NCBI GenBank assembly: GCA_903847385.1
Contig: CAINDO010000560.1
Span: 1 to 35,096, forward strand
Length of the DNA stretch: 35,096 nt
Origin: an uncultured Myxococcales bacterium
GTDB lineage: Bacteria; Myxococcota_A; Bradymonadia; UBA7976; UBA1532
Direction: 5' to 3'
In this document: positions 15,905 to 23,546 of the stretch, piece by piece
How the letters are laid out: the number at the start of each line of letters is the position of its first letter
Position numbering within the stretch: the first letter of the stretch is position 1
The notes under the pieces: generated by a model
What the model saw: only the letters and a program-made list of their open reading frames with translations
Database searches by the model: none
What the model was told of the DNA's origin: nothing
Translations under genes and position numbers: made by a program

Positions 15905-16918
15905 TCAGGGAGCGGTCGCCGCGGCGCTCGGCGGCGGCGTGAACATCTTGACGCCGCTGCCCTCGTGGGCCACGCGCACGATGCGCAGCGGCTCGGACAG
16001 CAGGCCCTCGTAGGCCAGCGCGCGGATCTCGTCCATGCGCAGCGGCGTATTGCTGCCCACGGCGCCCGAGCCCTCCGCACAGCACTTGGACAAGAGGACG
16101 TCGATGTTCGTGGCCGTGAACACGCCCGCGAAGACGTCGAAGAGCACGCGGTCGTCGTCGGGGTTGCCCAGGGTGATGGGCTCGCCCGGCACGGCGGCGA
16201 GGCCCGTGAACGTGCCGTAGTCGCGGTGGTTCTTGAGCGGCGCGGTGATGGCGCGGACCTTCTGGCCACCCTCTTTCGGGGGCGCGACGCGCAGGTAGAT
16301 GGCGTCCTCGCCGTCCCGCCGGGCGAAGAAGGCCACGGTGGGCTTCTGGGCCTTGAGGACCTCGCGGTCGATCTTCATCGCCGCGTCCACGTAGGGCATG
16401 ACCTCGTGCGGTAGCGAGAGCGACTGGATGGCCTCGTTCTTGGCCGTACCGAACCCGCGCAGGCGGAAGAAGGGCGCCGCGGCGATGAGGCGCACCTCGG
16501 CGCGGTAGCGGTCGGCCGTGGTCTTCGTGCCGTCCGCCTGCTCGACGAGGTACTGCAGGTCCATCATCAGGACCTGACCGGGCTGGCCCTTGAACGCGTG
16601 TGTGACGTCGCAGTCGTTCAGGTCGTCGGCGGTGCCGTCGCCGTAGTCGAAGTGGAACCGCGCGATGCCCTTGCCCGGCTTGGGCGAGACGCGCTGGCAG
16701 GCCAGCTTGACCGGCTCGCCGACCATGACATCGACGGGCTGGCCGTTGTTCTCCAACAGCGGAATACCCTCGAGCGCAACGACCGAGAGTTTGGGCTGAT
16801 CGAATTCGACGAGGGTGGTGCCGGACCGGCCGAGGTAACGCCACGCCGTGAAGGCGACAAACACGAGGAGCGAGAAGATGAGCAGCGCGCCCGAACGGCC
16901 GCGCAGGAAGCGGAACAT
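15905..16918 (-). CDS. Membrane-anchored protein with PKD-like segment, motor operon
   Basis: This 337-residue protein has one N-terminal helix (about 10-28, GALLIFSLLVFVAFTAW) after a basic MFRFLRGR, so it is an inner-membrane protein with a periplasmic body. Around 88-112 it reads HFDYGDGTADD ... VTHAF, which resembles the core of a PKD/Ig-like domain. The rest (about 130-330) was not recognised; it contains a Cys-Cys pair (LLSKCCAEG) and a Pro/Ala-rich end. It follows the second ExbD-like gene by 2 nt and is the last gene of the ExbB/ExbD operon. A periplasmic partner of the proton-driven motor is inferred. Confidence 0.75.
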   Translation of the reverse strand: MFRFLRGRSGALLIFSLLVFVAFTAWRYLGRSGTTLVEFDQPKLSVVALEGIPLLENNGQPVDVMVGEPVKLACQRVSPKPGKGIARFHFDYGDGTADDLNDCDVTHAFKGQPGQVLMMDLQYLVEQADGTKTTADRYRAEVRLIAAAPFFRLRGFGTAKNEAIQSLSLPHEVMPYVDAAMKIDREVLKAQKPTVAFFARRDGEDAIYLRVAPPKEGGQKVRAITAPLKNHRDYGTFTGLAAVPGEPITLGNPDDDRVLFDVFAGVFTATNIDVLLSKCCAEGSGAVGSNTPLRMDEIRALAYEGLLSEPLRIVRVAHEGSGVKMFTPPPSAAATAP

Positions 16919-16920
16919 GC

Positions 16921-17517
16921 TCAGTGTGCGGCGGCGCCTTCGCCACCCTCCTCGCCGGGGCCCACGGAGGAGCCCGCGCGGTCGGTGCGCAACACGGCGA
17001 AGTTCATCTGGCTGTACTCAGCCTGGGCGCAGGTCATCATGATCATCTTGATCACGACGAAATTCACCGAGTTGTCGGACTGGATGATCACCTGGCCGTC
17101 GAACGACTTGTCCGGGTGGGTCAGCTTCCACTGGTCCCGGTTGCGCTCGAGCCGCTCCTTGAGGGGCGGGAGCACGAAGTCGACGTAGCGCTCGTTGGTG
17201 ATCTCGTTGGCGTCCATCACGAACTGGCCCTCGAACGCGATCTTGGCCTTCGAGATGGCGATGATGGGCGCGCGCTCGAGCTCCACGGCGTTGAACGCCT
17301 TGGGCAGCGTGATGTCCTTCGTGATGGTGAGGATCTCACCGCTCGCCGAGAACGTGAGGAGCAGGAAGATGACGAGCATGGTGAGCATGTCCACCATGGG
17401 CGTCACGTTCAGGTCGGCGATGACGTTCGCGCGCCCGTGCCCATCCGCGATCTTGCGGATGAACGCGAGGGGAACATTCTTGCCCAGCTGTTTTCCAGGC
17501 TTGTGAACGGCAGGCAT
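16921..17517 (-). CDS. ExbD/TolR family protein, second copy
   Basis: This 198-residue protein has one membrane helix (about 38-57) containing LNVTPMVDMLTMLVIFLLLT. Asp43 is at the position of the essential proton-carrying Asp of ExbD/TolR/MotB. A periplasmic domain follows, longer than usual, with a Gly/Glu/Ala-rich tail after residue 170. ExbD-type proteins dimerise inside an ExbB/TolQ pentamer and turn proton flow into motion of a periplasmic arm. It is clearly different from the copy at 17538-18113, so the two may form a heterodimer. The gap to the upstream ExbD gene is 20 nt. Confidence 0.88.
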   Translation of the reverse strand: MPAVHKPGKQLGKNVPLAFIRKIADGHGRANVIADLNVTPMVDMLTMLVIFLLLTFSASGEILTITKDITLPKAFNAVELERAPIIAISKAKIAFEGQFVMDANEITNERYVDFVLPPLKERLERNRDQWKLTHPDKSFDGQVIIQSDNSVNFVVIKMIMMTCAQAEYSQMNFAVLRTDRAGSSVGPGEEGGEGAAAH

Positions 17518-17537
17518 GTGGAATCAGCTCCTCGCCA

Positions 17538-18113
17538 TTACTTCGGGGGGACCGGCCCGCCACCCGGAGGGGGCGAGTTGGGGTCGTCCGGCATCATGCC
17601 CTTCACGACGTTGGCATCCGCCAGGGACAAGCCGGAGAGGCCGTTGTCGATCAGGATGTCCATCGTCTCGATGACCTGCCGGTACTCGACGACGTCCGTC
17701 GAGGCGATGACCACCGCCTGCTTCTTCTTGTCGACCACCAGCGCAGTGTCGTTGGCGACCTTCTTGATGTGCTCGCGGACCAGTTTGTTCAGGTCACCGT
17801 CGGCCTTGCGAAAGGTCACGGGCGGCACGGCGGCCGGATCCACGTTCGTGAAGTTGATCGTGATCTCTTCGGGCTGCACGAAGATGAGAAGCTTCTTGGG
17901 CTTCTCTTTGTCGGGATCTTCTTCCTGCGGCGTCGGCGAGGTCTTGGGCAGCACCTGCGACGCTTGAATGCGCGCAAGCTGCGTCCACACCGCGGTGATC
18001 AGCAGGAAGGCGATCAGCACCGACAGGAGGTCGATCGTCGGGACGAGGTTGACGGTGAAGTCGACTGACTTCTTGCCGCCTTTTGCGGGTGTAGGTGCGC
18101 CGCCGCCAGCCAT
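17538..18113 (-). CDS. ExbD/TolR family protein, first copy
   Basis: This 191-residue protein has a membrane helix at about 22-42, VNLVPTIDLLSVLIAFLLIT, with Asp28 at the conserved proton-binding position. A Pro/Glu/Asp/Lys-rich spacer (about 57-73) leads to the periplasmic beta-alpha domain, and the C-terminus is Pro/Gly-rich. The ATG at 18113 has TAGGAG close upstream. It lies between the ExbB-like gene (54-nt gap holding a hairpin) and the second ExbD-like gene. Confidence 0.9.
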   Translation of the reverse strand: MAGGGAPTPAKGGKKSVDFTVNLVPTIDLLSVLIAFLLITAVWTQLARIQASQVLPKTSPTPQEEDPDKEKPKKLLIFVQPEEITINFTNVDPAAVPPVTFRKADGDLNKLVREHIKKVANDTALVVDKKKQAVVIASTDVVEYRQVIETMDILIDNGLSGLSLADANVVKGMMPDDPNSPPPGGGPVPPK

Positions 18114-18150
18114 GAGGCTCTCCTAAGAAGGTCGGTGTGGGGGGCCGGAA

Positions 18151-18166
18151 ACTCGCGCGAGCGAGT
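18151..18166 (-). other. Hairpin between exbB-like and exbD-like genes
   Basis: ACTCGC, a 4-nt loop and GCGAGT form a perfect 6-bp stem starting 1 nt after the exbB-like stop codon. There is no T-run, so it is not a classic terminator. It may pause polymerase or protect the upstream mRNA end, favouring ExbB over ExbD. Confidence 0.5.
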
Positions 18167-18167
18167 C

Positions 18168-18815
18168 TCAGGCTTCCTTGGCGCCCTGGAGCTTGTGGCG
18201 GTTGGCGAGGACGAAGTTCACGACGCGGAGGGAACCTTCGTTCACCTCGTCGATGATGGTCTGCGTCTTGCCCTGGAGGATGGCGTAGAAGAGCAGCGCC
18301 GGGATGGCGGCGATGAGGCCGAATGCCGTGCAGTTCATGGCTTCGGAGATACCCTCGGCGAGCTTGGCGGCCTTCTCGGAGGCGTCGGCGTTGGCGACGG
18401 CGCCGAAGGACACGATCATGCCCGAGATGGTGCCGAGCAGACCGGTCAACATGGCCACGTTCGAGAGCATGGCGAGGTAGGGCGTGCGCTTCTCGACGCG
18501 GGGCAGCTCGCGGAGGGCGGCCTCGTCCATCGCGGCCTGGACCTCTTCGGCCTCGCCCTTCACCTTGAGCAGACCGTGGTGGATGATGCGGCCGAGCGGC
18601 GTGTTGGAGGTCGAAGCCAGGCGCACGGCCTTGGCCAGATCGCCGTCGAGGACCGTGCGCTGGAGCATCGTGACCAGCTCTTCGGCGCGGACGCTCGCCT
18701 TGAAGTACAGGAAGTAGACGCGCTCCAAGACGATGGCCCAGCAGATGATCTGCAGGACCAGGATCGGCCACATGAAGAAGCCACCCTTAGAGAACGATTC
18801 GGCGATGAACCCCAT
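18168..18815 (-). CDS. MotA/TolQ/ExbB proton channel family protein
   Basis: This 215-residue protein starts at ATG 18815, chosen because GGAGG lies 7 nt upstream and the product then begins with MGFIAESFSKGGFFMWPIL, the normal family N-terminus. Three membrane helices are seen: about 12-32, about 110-135 (SNVAMLTGLLGTISGMIVSF) and about 155-180 (EAMNCTAFGLIAAIPALLFY). The last carries the conserved Thr-Ala and Ile-Pro-Ala of TolQ/ExbB. It should form the pentameric stator ring powered by the proton gradient. One ring protein with two ExbD-like partners is the composition known from the AglRQS gliding motor of myxobacteria, but whether this is that motor cannot be told. Confidence 0.9.
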   Translation of the reverse strand: MGFIAESFSKGGFFMWPILVLQIICWAIVLERVYFLYFKASVRAEELVTMLQRTVLDGDLAKAVRLASTSNTPLGRIIHHGLLKVKGEAEEVQAAMDEAALRELPRVEKRTPYLAMLSNVAMLTGLLGTISGMIVSFGAVANADASEKAAKLAEGISEAMNCTAFGLIAAIPALLFYAILQGKTQTIIDEVNEGSLRVVNFVLANRHKLQGAKEA

Positions 18816-18911
18816 CCAACTGCCTCCGGTGTGCGTATCCGCGAATTGGCGTGCGAAAATCGTTGGCGCAGGCCGTATTGAGAGCACTCTCCGGCCTGCA
18901 AGACCCGGGAT

Positions 18912-18940
18912 AGGTAGCCGAGAGCACAAACGGTGTCAAG
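18912..18940 (-). promoter_or_regulatory. Candidate promoter of the ExbB/ExbD operon
   Basis: Minus strand TTGACA (18940-18935), 17 bp, TACCTA (18917-18912). Transcription would start about 90 nt before the ATG. This lies in the 292-nt divergent gap 18816-19107, which otherwise holds only the promoter at 19028-19056 and two Shine-Dalgarno sites. Confidence 0.5.
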
Positions 18941-19027
18941 GTATGGGCCCCGTGAAAAAAACTGCACCCCACGGCGGGACGCGAAGATGATTCCTTGGCG
19001 ACGGATCGCACTCCGTCGACGCAAGAT

Positions 19028-19056
19028 TTGTGCTATCGGGCGGAGGACGGCATTGT
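19028..19056 (+). promoter_or_regulatory. Candidate promoter of the 19108 lipoprotein gene
   Basis: TTGTGC (19028-19033), 17 bp, CATTGT (19051-19056). The leader would be about 45 nt and contain GGAGG at 19091-19095, 12 nt from the ATG. Confidence 0.4.
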
Positions 19057-19107
19057 GTGGCCGGTCAGCTGCCTTTTGAGCCGAGACACCGGAGGATTGA
19101 CGCCTCG

Positions 19108-19809
19108 ATGGCGACGCACAAGACGACGACGATTCGCGCCGGCCTGAGCTTCGGCCTGCTGCTGGCCCTGCTGCCCCTCGGCTGCGACAAGGGCGCGGAC
19201 AAGGGCGGCGGCAAGTCCGGCGAGCAGAAGGCCGCAGAGGTCGCCGCCGGAGGTCCCTGCGCCTGGGACGAGGACTGCAAGAGCGACAAGCTCATCTGCA
19301 TGTACGAGAAGTGCGTGAAGGGCGAGCGGACGCCCGAGGCCAAGGCGATGATCGCCCTCCAGCGCAAAGCGGACGAGGAGAAGGCCAAGGCAAAGGCCGA
19401 GGCCGATCGTCCCCCCGGCCCGACCGAGGGCCGTCTGCTGGTCCGCGTGTGCCCCTTCGTGAAGAAGACCGGGCAGTTCACCGCACGCGTCACCGCGAAG
19501 AGCAAGGCCACCGGCCAGGAGACGCTGCTGCAGCTCGAGGACCTCATCGAATTCAACGCCGTGCAGTCGGAGTTCCTCTTCCGCAAGCTGCCGGTCGGCG
19601 ACTACGAGTTGAAGGCGGACTACGGGGTGAAGGTCGGCGCGCAGCGCGACGTCGTCACCCTGAAGTGCGACAAGAAGGGCAAGCAGCCCTGCGCCAAGGA
19701 CGGGTCGACCCGGCTGATGACCGTCGTCCCCGTGGCCGAGGAGCCGCCCCGCAAACTCGACGAGAACGGCAAACCCGAAAAGAAGCCCTGCGACTGGACC
19801 GCCGAATAG
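19108..19809 (+). CDS. Cys-rich lipoprotein beside the motor operon
   Basis: This 233-residue protein starts at ATG 19108, supported by GGAGG upstream and by the lipoprotein signal ending PLGC (Cys26); a GTG at 19030 would give an unsuitable N-terminus. The residue after the lipid Cys is Asp (CDKG), an inner-membrane retention signal in enterobacteria. Next come a Lys/Gly linker, a four-Cys motif (C51, C57, C64, C69) like those common in myxobacterial surface proteins, and a Lys/Ala/Glu stretch with helical character (about 75-100). A beta-rich domain (about 107-205) contains RKLPVGDYELKADYG, similar to PEGA or carboxypeptidase-regulatory domains. Function is unknown. The PEGA-like gene follows 81 nt downstream. 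Confidence 0.75.
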   Translation: MATHKTTTIRAGLSFGLLLALLPLGCDKGADKGGGKSGEQKAAEVAAGGPCAWDEDCKSDKLICMYEKCVKGERTPEAKAMIALQRKADEEKAKAKAEADRPPGPTEGRLLVRVCPFVKKTGQFTARVTAKSKATGQETLLQLEDLIEFNAVQSEFLFRKLPVGDYELKADYGVKVGAQRDVVTLKCDKKGKQPCAKDGSTRLMTVVPVAEEPPRKLDENGKPEKKPCDWTAE

Positions 19810-19824
19810 CCCGCGCATGCAGGG

Positions 19825-19853
19825 TTGCGCTGCGACGCGACATCCCGCATGCT
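19825..19853 (+). promoter_or_regulatory. Candidate promoter of the PEGA-like gene
   Basis: TTGCGC (19825-19830), 17 bp, CATGCT (19848-19853), giving a leader of about 30 nt with AAGGA before the ATG at 19891. The -10 lies inside a small inverted repeat, CCGCA-TGC-TGCGG. Confidence 0.3.
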
Positions 19854-19890
19854 GCGGCGCGCCTTTTGTGCGAGGCCCCAAGGACGACCG

Positions 19891-20742
19891 ATGGCAAAGA
19901 AGAACAAGGAATCCGCGGACGAGATCATCGACAGCCTGGCCAAAGACGTCGGTGCGACCGATGGCGAGGCCGGGAAGAAGCCGGCCGCCCGGGGTAAGCC
20001 CGGCGCCGACGCACACGTCGAGACCATGAGCCAGATGTTCATGAGCGCCGGCGGCGAGATGAAGGAAGACATGGCCGTTCTCATGGAACGGTTCGTCGAT
20101 CCCTCCGCCCGGAGCCGCGGGGCCAAGAATTTCGTGCTCGTGACGCTGCTGCTCGCCGTAGTCGGCGGCGGCTTCTACCTGCTGTCCCATCTGTCCTCCG
20201 AGGACGCCCGCGAGGAGCGGCGGCTGAAGAAGCTCGCCCTCGAAGAGGCGCACATGAAGGAGCAGCTCGCCAAGCTCAAGCGCTTCGGCAACCTGCGCAT
20301 CGAGACCAACCCGCCGGGCGCGGTCATCATCCAGGACAAAGACCCGAACAAGTGCGTCAAGCCGAACGCGGCGACGGGGACCACCGAGCCCTGCCTCACC
20401 CCGCTCGACATCTCGAACCTGGACGTGAGCCAGACCTATGAGTTCGACATCGGCATGCCGAACTACGAGAGCTACAACTTCAAGGTGGCCGAGCACCTCT
20501 GGACCAAGCAGCAGGGCGCGGAGGACTACTCGTTCTTCACGCAGATCGACCTGATCCCCAACGCCTGCGAATACTGGTTCACGTACGACGGCAAGCTGAA
20601 GAAGGAAGTCCAGTTCAAGGGTGAGACGGGCCAGCCGGACTGCAAGAAGTACAAGGACGAGGCGACCAAGAAGGGCACCACCGTCACCGATTGCACCTGC
20701 AAGGTCCTGCCCCCCGGCACGCCCAGCGCCCCCCCCAAGTAA
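19891..20742 (+). CDS. Single-pass membrane protein with PEGA-like domain
   Basis: This 283-residue protein starts at ATG 19891, preceded by AAGGA. The cytoplasmic N-terminus (1-78) is charged and predicted flexible; one helix (80-99, NFVLVTLLLAVVGGGFYLL) is followed by a charged, possibly coiled stretch (104-131). Residues 133-220 begin FGNLRIETNPPGAVI, the typical opening of a PEGA beta domain, here with an insertion holding two Cys. More Cys lie in the C-terminal third, ending in a Cys-x-Cys and a Pro tail. PEGA domains are thought to act near the cell surface or wall. It is followed by an intrinsic terminator at 20813-20838. Confidence 0.75.
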   Translation: MAKKNKESADEIIDSLAKDVGATDGEAGKKPAARGKPGADAHVETMSQMFMSAGGEMKEDMAVLMERFVDPSARSRGAKNFVLVTLLLAVVGGGFYLLSHLSSEDAREERRLKKLALEEAHMKEQLAKLKRFGNLRIETNPPGAVIIQDKDPNKCVKPNAATGTTEPCLTPLDISNLDVSQTYEFDIGMPNYESYNFKVAEHLWTKQQGAEDYSFFTQIDLIPNACEYWFTYDGKLKKEVQFKGETGQPDCKKYKDEATKKGTTVTDCTCKVLPPGTPSAPPK

Positions 20743-20794
20743 TCTCGCGGCGCCCGCCGGCGCCCACCCTCCCGGTCAGTCTTCGTGATTTTCC

Positions 20795-20823
20795 TTGCCA
20801 AGCCCGGGTCGGGCGCGCATTTT
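20795..20823 (+). promoter_or_regulatory. Candidate promoter of the VKOR operon, overlapping a terminator
   Basis: TTGCCA (20795-20800), 17 bp, CATTTT (20818-20823). The -10 box forms the loop of the terminator at 20813-20838. Transcripts would start near 20830, after the first stem arm, with AAGGA before the ATG at 20856. Confidence 0.4.
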
Positions 20824-20838
20824 CCGCGCGCTTTTTTT
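20813..20838 (+). terminator. Intrinsic terminator after the PEGA-like gene
   Basis: GCGCGC (20813-20818), 7-nt loop, GCGCGC (20826-20831), then seven T (20832-20838). It is the only clear stem plus T-run seen in the window. It ends 17 nt before the VKOR-fusion start codon. Confidence 0.75.
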
Positions 20839-20855
20839 CCCGGCGGGAAGGAAAT

Positions 20856-22181
20856 ATGGCCAACCTCGACGACTATGACCTCTCACCCGATGCACCGTCC
20901 AAATCCACGGACGACTCGGGTTCGACCGACGAGATGGGGCAGCTCAAAGGCGCCTCCGGACTCGTCCGGATCCCCCTCGCGCTGCTGCTGATCGCGGCGC
21001 TCTGCGGCGCATGGTTCGCCGCGACGAGCACCTCGGACTTCGTGCAGCACCTCGACCGCGAAGTGCACAAGATCCACTGCTCGTACAACCCGAGCGCCGA
21101 GATCGAGAGCACGATCGAGAGCCCGTGCCGCACGGTCATGCTCTCGCCCTACAGCTCCTGGTTCCGCCAGGACTACTGGGGTGGCATCCCGGTGAGCCTG
21201 TGGGCCATCGCGGTCTTCGCCTTCCTGGCGTACCGCGCGGGGCACCTGCTGGTCCGCGGCCGCTCCCTGCGGTCGGAGGGCTTCTTCCTGATGATGGCCA
21301 CGCTGCTGCCGGCCCTCATGAGCGCCCTCTACTACTGGCTCGCCATCAGCAAGGTGGGGGCCATCTGCAAGGTCTGCCAGGGCATCTACTGGTCGAGCGC
21401 CGCGGCAGCGGTCTTCGGCATCGTCACCCTGGTGATGTCCAAGGGCTCCGACGGCAAGGGCATCGGCCGGTTCGCCCTCGGCCTCGTCGAGGGCACCGCC
21501 TTCGTCGGCATCCTCACCGGCGTGTACCTCACGATGGCCCCCAAGGCCGATCCCAACGCGGGCGGCCCCAAGGGCTGCGGCACGTTGGCGCAGCCGGCGG
21601 ACGAGAACGGCATCATGATCGCCATCGCGCCCCAGGCCGGCGGCACCCCGACCATCGAGGTGCTCGACCCCCTGTGTCCCTCGTGCAAGGCCTTCGACAC
21701 CCGCCTGCGAGCGAGCGAGATGGGCAGCAAGCTGGACATGAAGGGCGTGCTCTTCCCCCTGGACGCCACCTGCAACTGGATGGTGACCCAGTCGATGCAC
21801 CCCGGCGCCTGCGCCATCTCCGAGGCGATGCTCTGCGCCGCCGGCAACGTCACCGGTCAGGGCAACCCCGCCGAGGCCCGCAAGATCCTGGACTGGGCCT
21901 TCGCCCACCAGGAGGAGCTCACCACGCAGGCCAAGACGGACGAGCCGGGCCTGCGCAAGCGCCTGGAGACGGAGTTCCCCGGGGTGAAGGGATGCCTCGG
22001 TGGCAATCAGGTCAAGAACAAGCTGACGAAGAGCCTGCGCTGGATCGTCGCCAACGCCTTGAACGTGCTGACGCCCCAGGTTTTCATCAACGGCACCCGC
22101 ATGTGTGACGAGGACACGGACCTCGGCCTCGAGTACACCCTGTCGCACATGCTCGCCGGCGCCGCGGGAGCCAGGAAATGA
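20856..22181 (+). CDS. VKOR-thioredoxin fusion, disulfide-forming enzyme
   Basis: This 441-residue protein starts at ATG 20856 with AAGGA upstream. The N-terminal membrane part (about 36-230) is a vitamin K epoxide reductase family domain: outer-loop Cys75 and Cys91, a GIPVSLWAI segment, and the active pair C171-x-x-C174 in AICKVCQ, which exchanges electrons with quinone. The C-terminal part (about 255-441) is a thioredoxin/DsbA-like domain with C274-x-x-C277 (LCPSC) and the cis-Pro signature LTPQVFING (Pro408), plus several extra Cys. Such fusions do the work of DsbB plus DsbA, oxidising periplasmic thiols. It overlaps the OmpA-like gene by 4 nt. Likely clients are the Cys-rich proteins next door. 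Confidence 0.92.
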   Translation: MANLDDYDLSPDAPSKSTDDSGSTDEMGQLKGASGLVRIPLALLLIAALCGAWFAATSTSDFVQHLDREVHKIHCSYNPSAEIESTIESPCRTVMLSPYSSWFRQDYWGGIPVSLWAIAVFAFLAYRAGHLLVRGRSLRSEGFFLMMATLLPALMSALYYWLAISKVGAICKVCQGIYWSSAAAAVFGIVTLVMSKGSDGKGIGRFALGLVEGTAFVGILTGVYLTMAPKADPNAGGPKGCGTLAQPADENGIMIAIAPQAGGTPTIEVLDPLCPSCKAFDTRLRASEMGSKLDMKGVLFPLDATCNWMVTQSMHPGACAISEAMLCAAGNVTGQGNPAEARKILDWAFAHQEELTTQAKTDEPGLRKRLETEFPGVKGCLGGNQVKNKLTKSLRWIVANALNVLTPQVFINGTRMCDEDTDLGLEYTLSHMLAGAAGARK

Positions 22182-22894
22182 ACGACACCGTCCTGAAGAT
22201 CGTCGTGGGCGCCTTCGCCCTCATCGTGCCCTGCGCCAAGGTCTCCGGCTGGCTCGGCGACGCCGGGAAACGCTACGCGGAGAACCGCGCGGCGATGTCG
22301 GCCAAGCCCAGCGACGTCCCCGTGGCCGCCATGGCCGAGGACCAGTACTGCACGCCGCAGCTCAAGGCCATCGTGCGCCGCGTCGCCGGCGCCTGTGGCC
22401 TGCTCGGCGGGAGCGGCGAGGGCGGCCGCGGCTGCCAGCCGCAGACGGCCCAGAGCGTGGCCTCGCTCTCCGGCGAGGACTTCAACGCCCTGTTCCTGCC
22501 GCTCTCGAAGCGCGCCCACATCATCCAGTTCGACGCCGAGAACACCGAGCTCGACGACCTGGGCAAGGCCGAGGTCGAGAAGGCCTGGGCCGACCAGCGC
22601 GGCGCCAGCTTCTTCTTCGTGGTGTCCCGCGCCAGCACGGACGGCGACGCCAAGAAGAACGAGGAGCTCTCGGCCAAGCGCGCGCAGTCGGTGCTGGGCC
22701 ACCTGGACGCCAAGTTCCACGACCCGGACCTCAAGAAAGAGGTCGGTCTGCTTTGGCTCGGCGAGGGCTTCGCGCAGCTCGGCCCGGAGTTCTGTGGCTG
22801 GCAGCGCTCGCGCTCGACCGCCGCGGAGACGCCGTGCACCGAGAAGGAGATCAACCGGAGCGCCTTCGTCGCGTGGATCGACTGTGCGATCTGA
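22178..22894 (+). CDS. OmpA-like membrane-anchored protein
   Basis: This 238-residue protein has an N-terminal hydrophobic segment (about 4-24, LKIVVGAFALIVPCAKVSGW), which could be an anchor or an uncleaved signal. Residues about 110-185 resemble an OmpA/MotB C-terminal domain: FDAENTELDDLG, then STDGD, then NEELSAKRAQSVLGHL (Asn, Leu-Ser and Arg-Ala as in the family). That domain usually binds peptidoglycan, though the match is partial and the binding Asp/Arg pair should be modelled. Seven Cys are present, several beyond the domain, fitting its place between two disulfide enzymes (4-nt overlap before, 11-nt overlap after). Confidence 0.65.
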   Translation: MNDTVLKIVVGAFALIVPCAKVSGWLGDAGKRYAENRAAMSAKPSDVPVAAMAEDQYCTPQLKAIVRRVAGACGLLGGSGEGGRGCQPQTAQSVASLSGEDFNALFLPLSKRAHIIQFDAENTELDDLGKAEVEKAWADQRGASFFFVVSRASTDGDAKKNEELSAKRAQSVLGHLDAKFHDPDLKKEVGLLWLGEGFAQLGPEFCGWQRSRSTAAETPCTEKEINRSAFVAWIDCAI

Positions 22895-23537
22895 GCGGAC
22901 CCGGCGGCTCTCCCTCTGCGCCTCGCTGCTGGTCGGCCTGAACGCCTGCAGCGGGGGCAACGACGCCCCGCGTCCGCCCGAGGAGAAGATCTCCCGGACG
23001 GACAGCGTGAAGGTCGCCCCCAAGGCCCAGACGAACGCCAGCGCCGCCCCCGTGCCCGGCGCCAGCTTCTGCGAGAAGCTCTACGCCCCGGGTGAGAAGC
23101 CCTTCAAGGCGCCCGTGGAGCGTAAACTCTCCGGCGTGAAGGCCCCGGAGCCCGCCGTGAACGGCTGGACCTACCTCAACCTCTGGGCCACCTGGTGCAA
23201 GCCGTGCGTGGAGGAGATGGGCAACCTGGGGCGCTGGAAAGAGGCCCTGGCCAAGGACGGCAACCCCATCAACCTGGAGCTGTGGAGCATCGACGCCGTG
23301 TCCGACGAGGACACGCTGCGCGACCGCGTGAAGGCCGGCGGCCTGCCCGGGAACGTGCGCTGGGTCGAGTCCGAGGCCGCCTTCGCCAGCTTCATCGAGG
23401 GCGTCGGCCTGGACAAGACGGCCGCCATCCCGATCCACATCCTGATCGACCCGGCGCAGAACGTGCGTTGCGTGCGCGTCGGGGCCATCCACCCCGAAGA
23501 CTTCGCGCAGGTCAAGGGCGTCGTCTCTCAGCGCTGA
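22884..23537 (+). CDS. TlpA-like thioredoxin-fold lipoprotein
   Basis: This 217-residue protein starts at GTG 22884, within the end of the OmpA-like gene (11-nt overlap), giving an Arg-rich n-region and a lipobox LNAC (Cys22). No ATG is suitable. Residues about 85-215 form a TlpA/ResA-type thioredoxin domain: NLWATWCKPCVEEM with C105-x-x-C108 and cis-Pro183 (AIP). Such lipoproteins usually reduce or isomerise disulfides, or act in cytochrome c maturation. Here it is the last gene of the VKOR unit, so it probably balances that enzyme's oxidising action or hands over electrons. It ends 9 nt from the convergent permease gene. Confidence 0.85.
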   Translation: MRSERTRRLSLCASLLVGLNACSGGNDAPRPPEEKISRTDSVKVAPKAQTNASAAPVPGASFCEKLYAPGEKPFKAPVERKLSGVKAPEPAVNGWTYLNLWATWCKPCVEEMGNLGRWKEALAKDGNPINLELWSIDAVSDEDTLRDRVKAGGLPGNVRWVESEAAFASFIEGVGLDKTAAIPIHILIDPAQNVRCVRVGAIHPEDFAQVKGVVSQR

Positions 23538-23546
23538 GCGCGCCGC

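Noticed and set aside
18816..18929. Longer N-terminus for the ExbB-like protein (start 18929)
   Set aside because: GGAGG stands before ATG 18815, and the extension would put a non-family 38-residue stretch on the protein and overlap the promoter.
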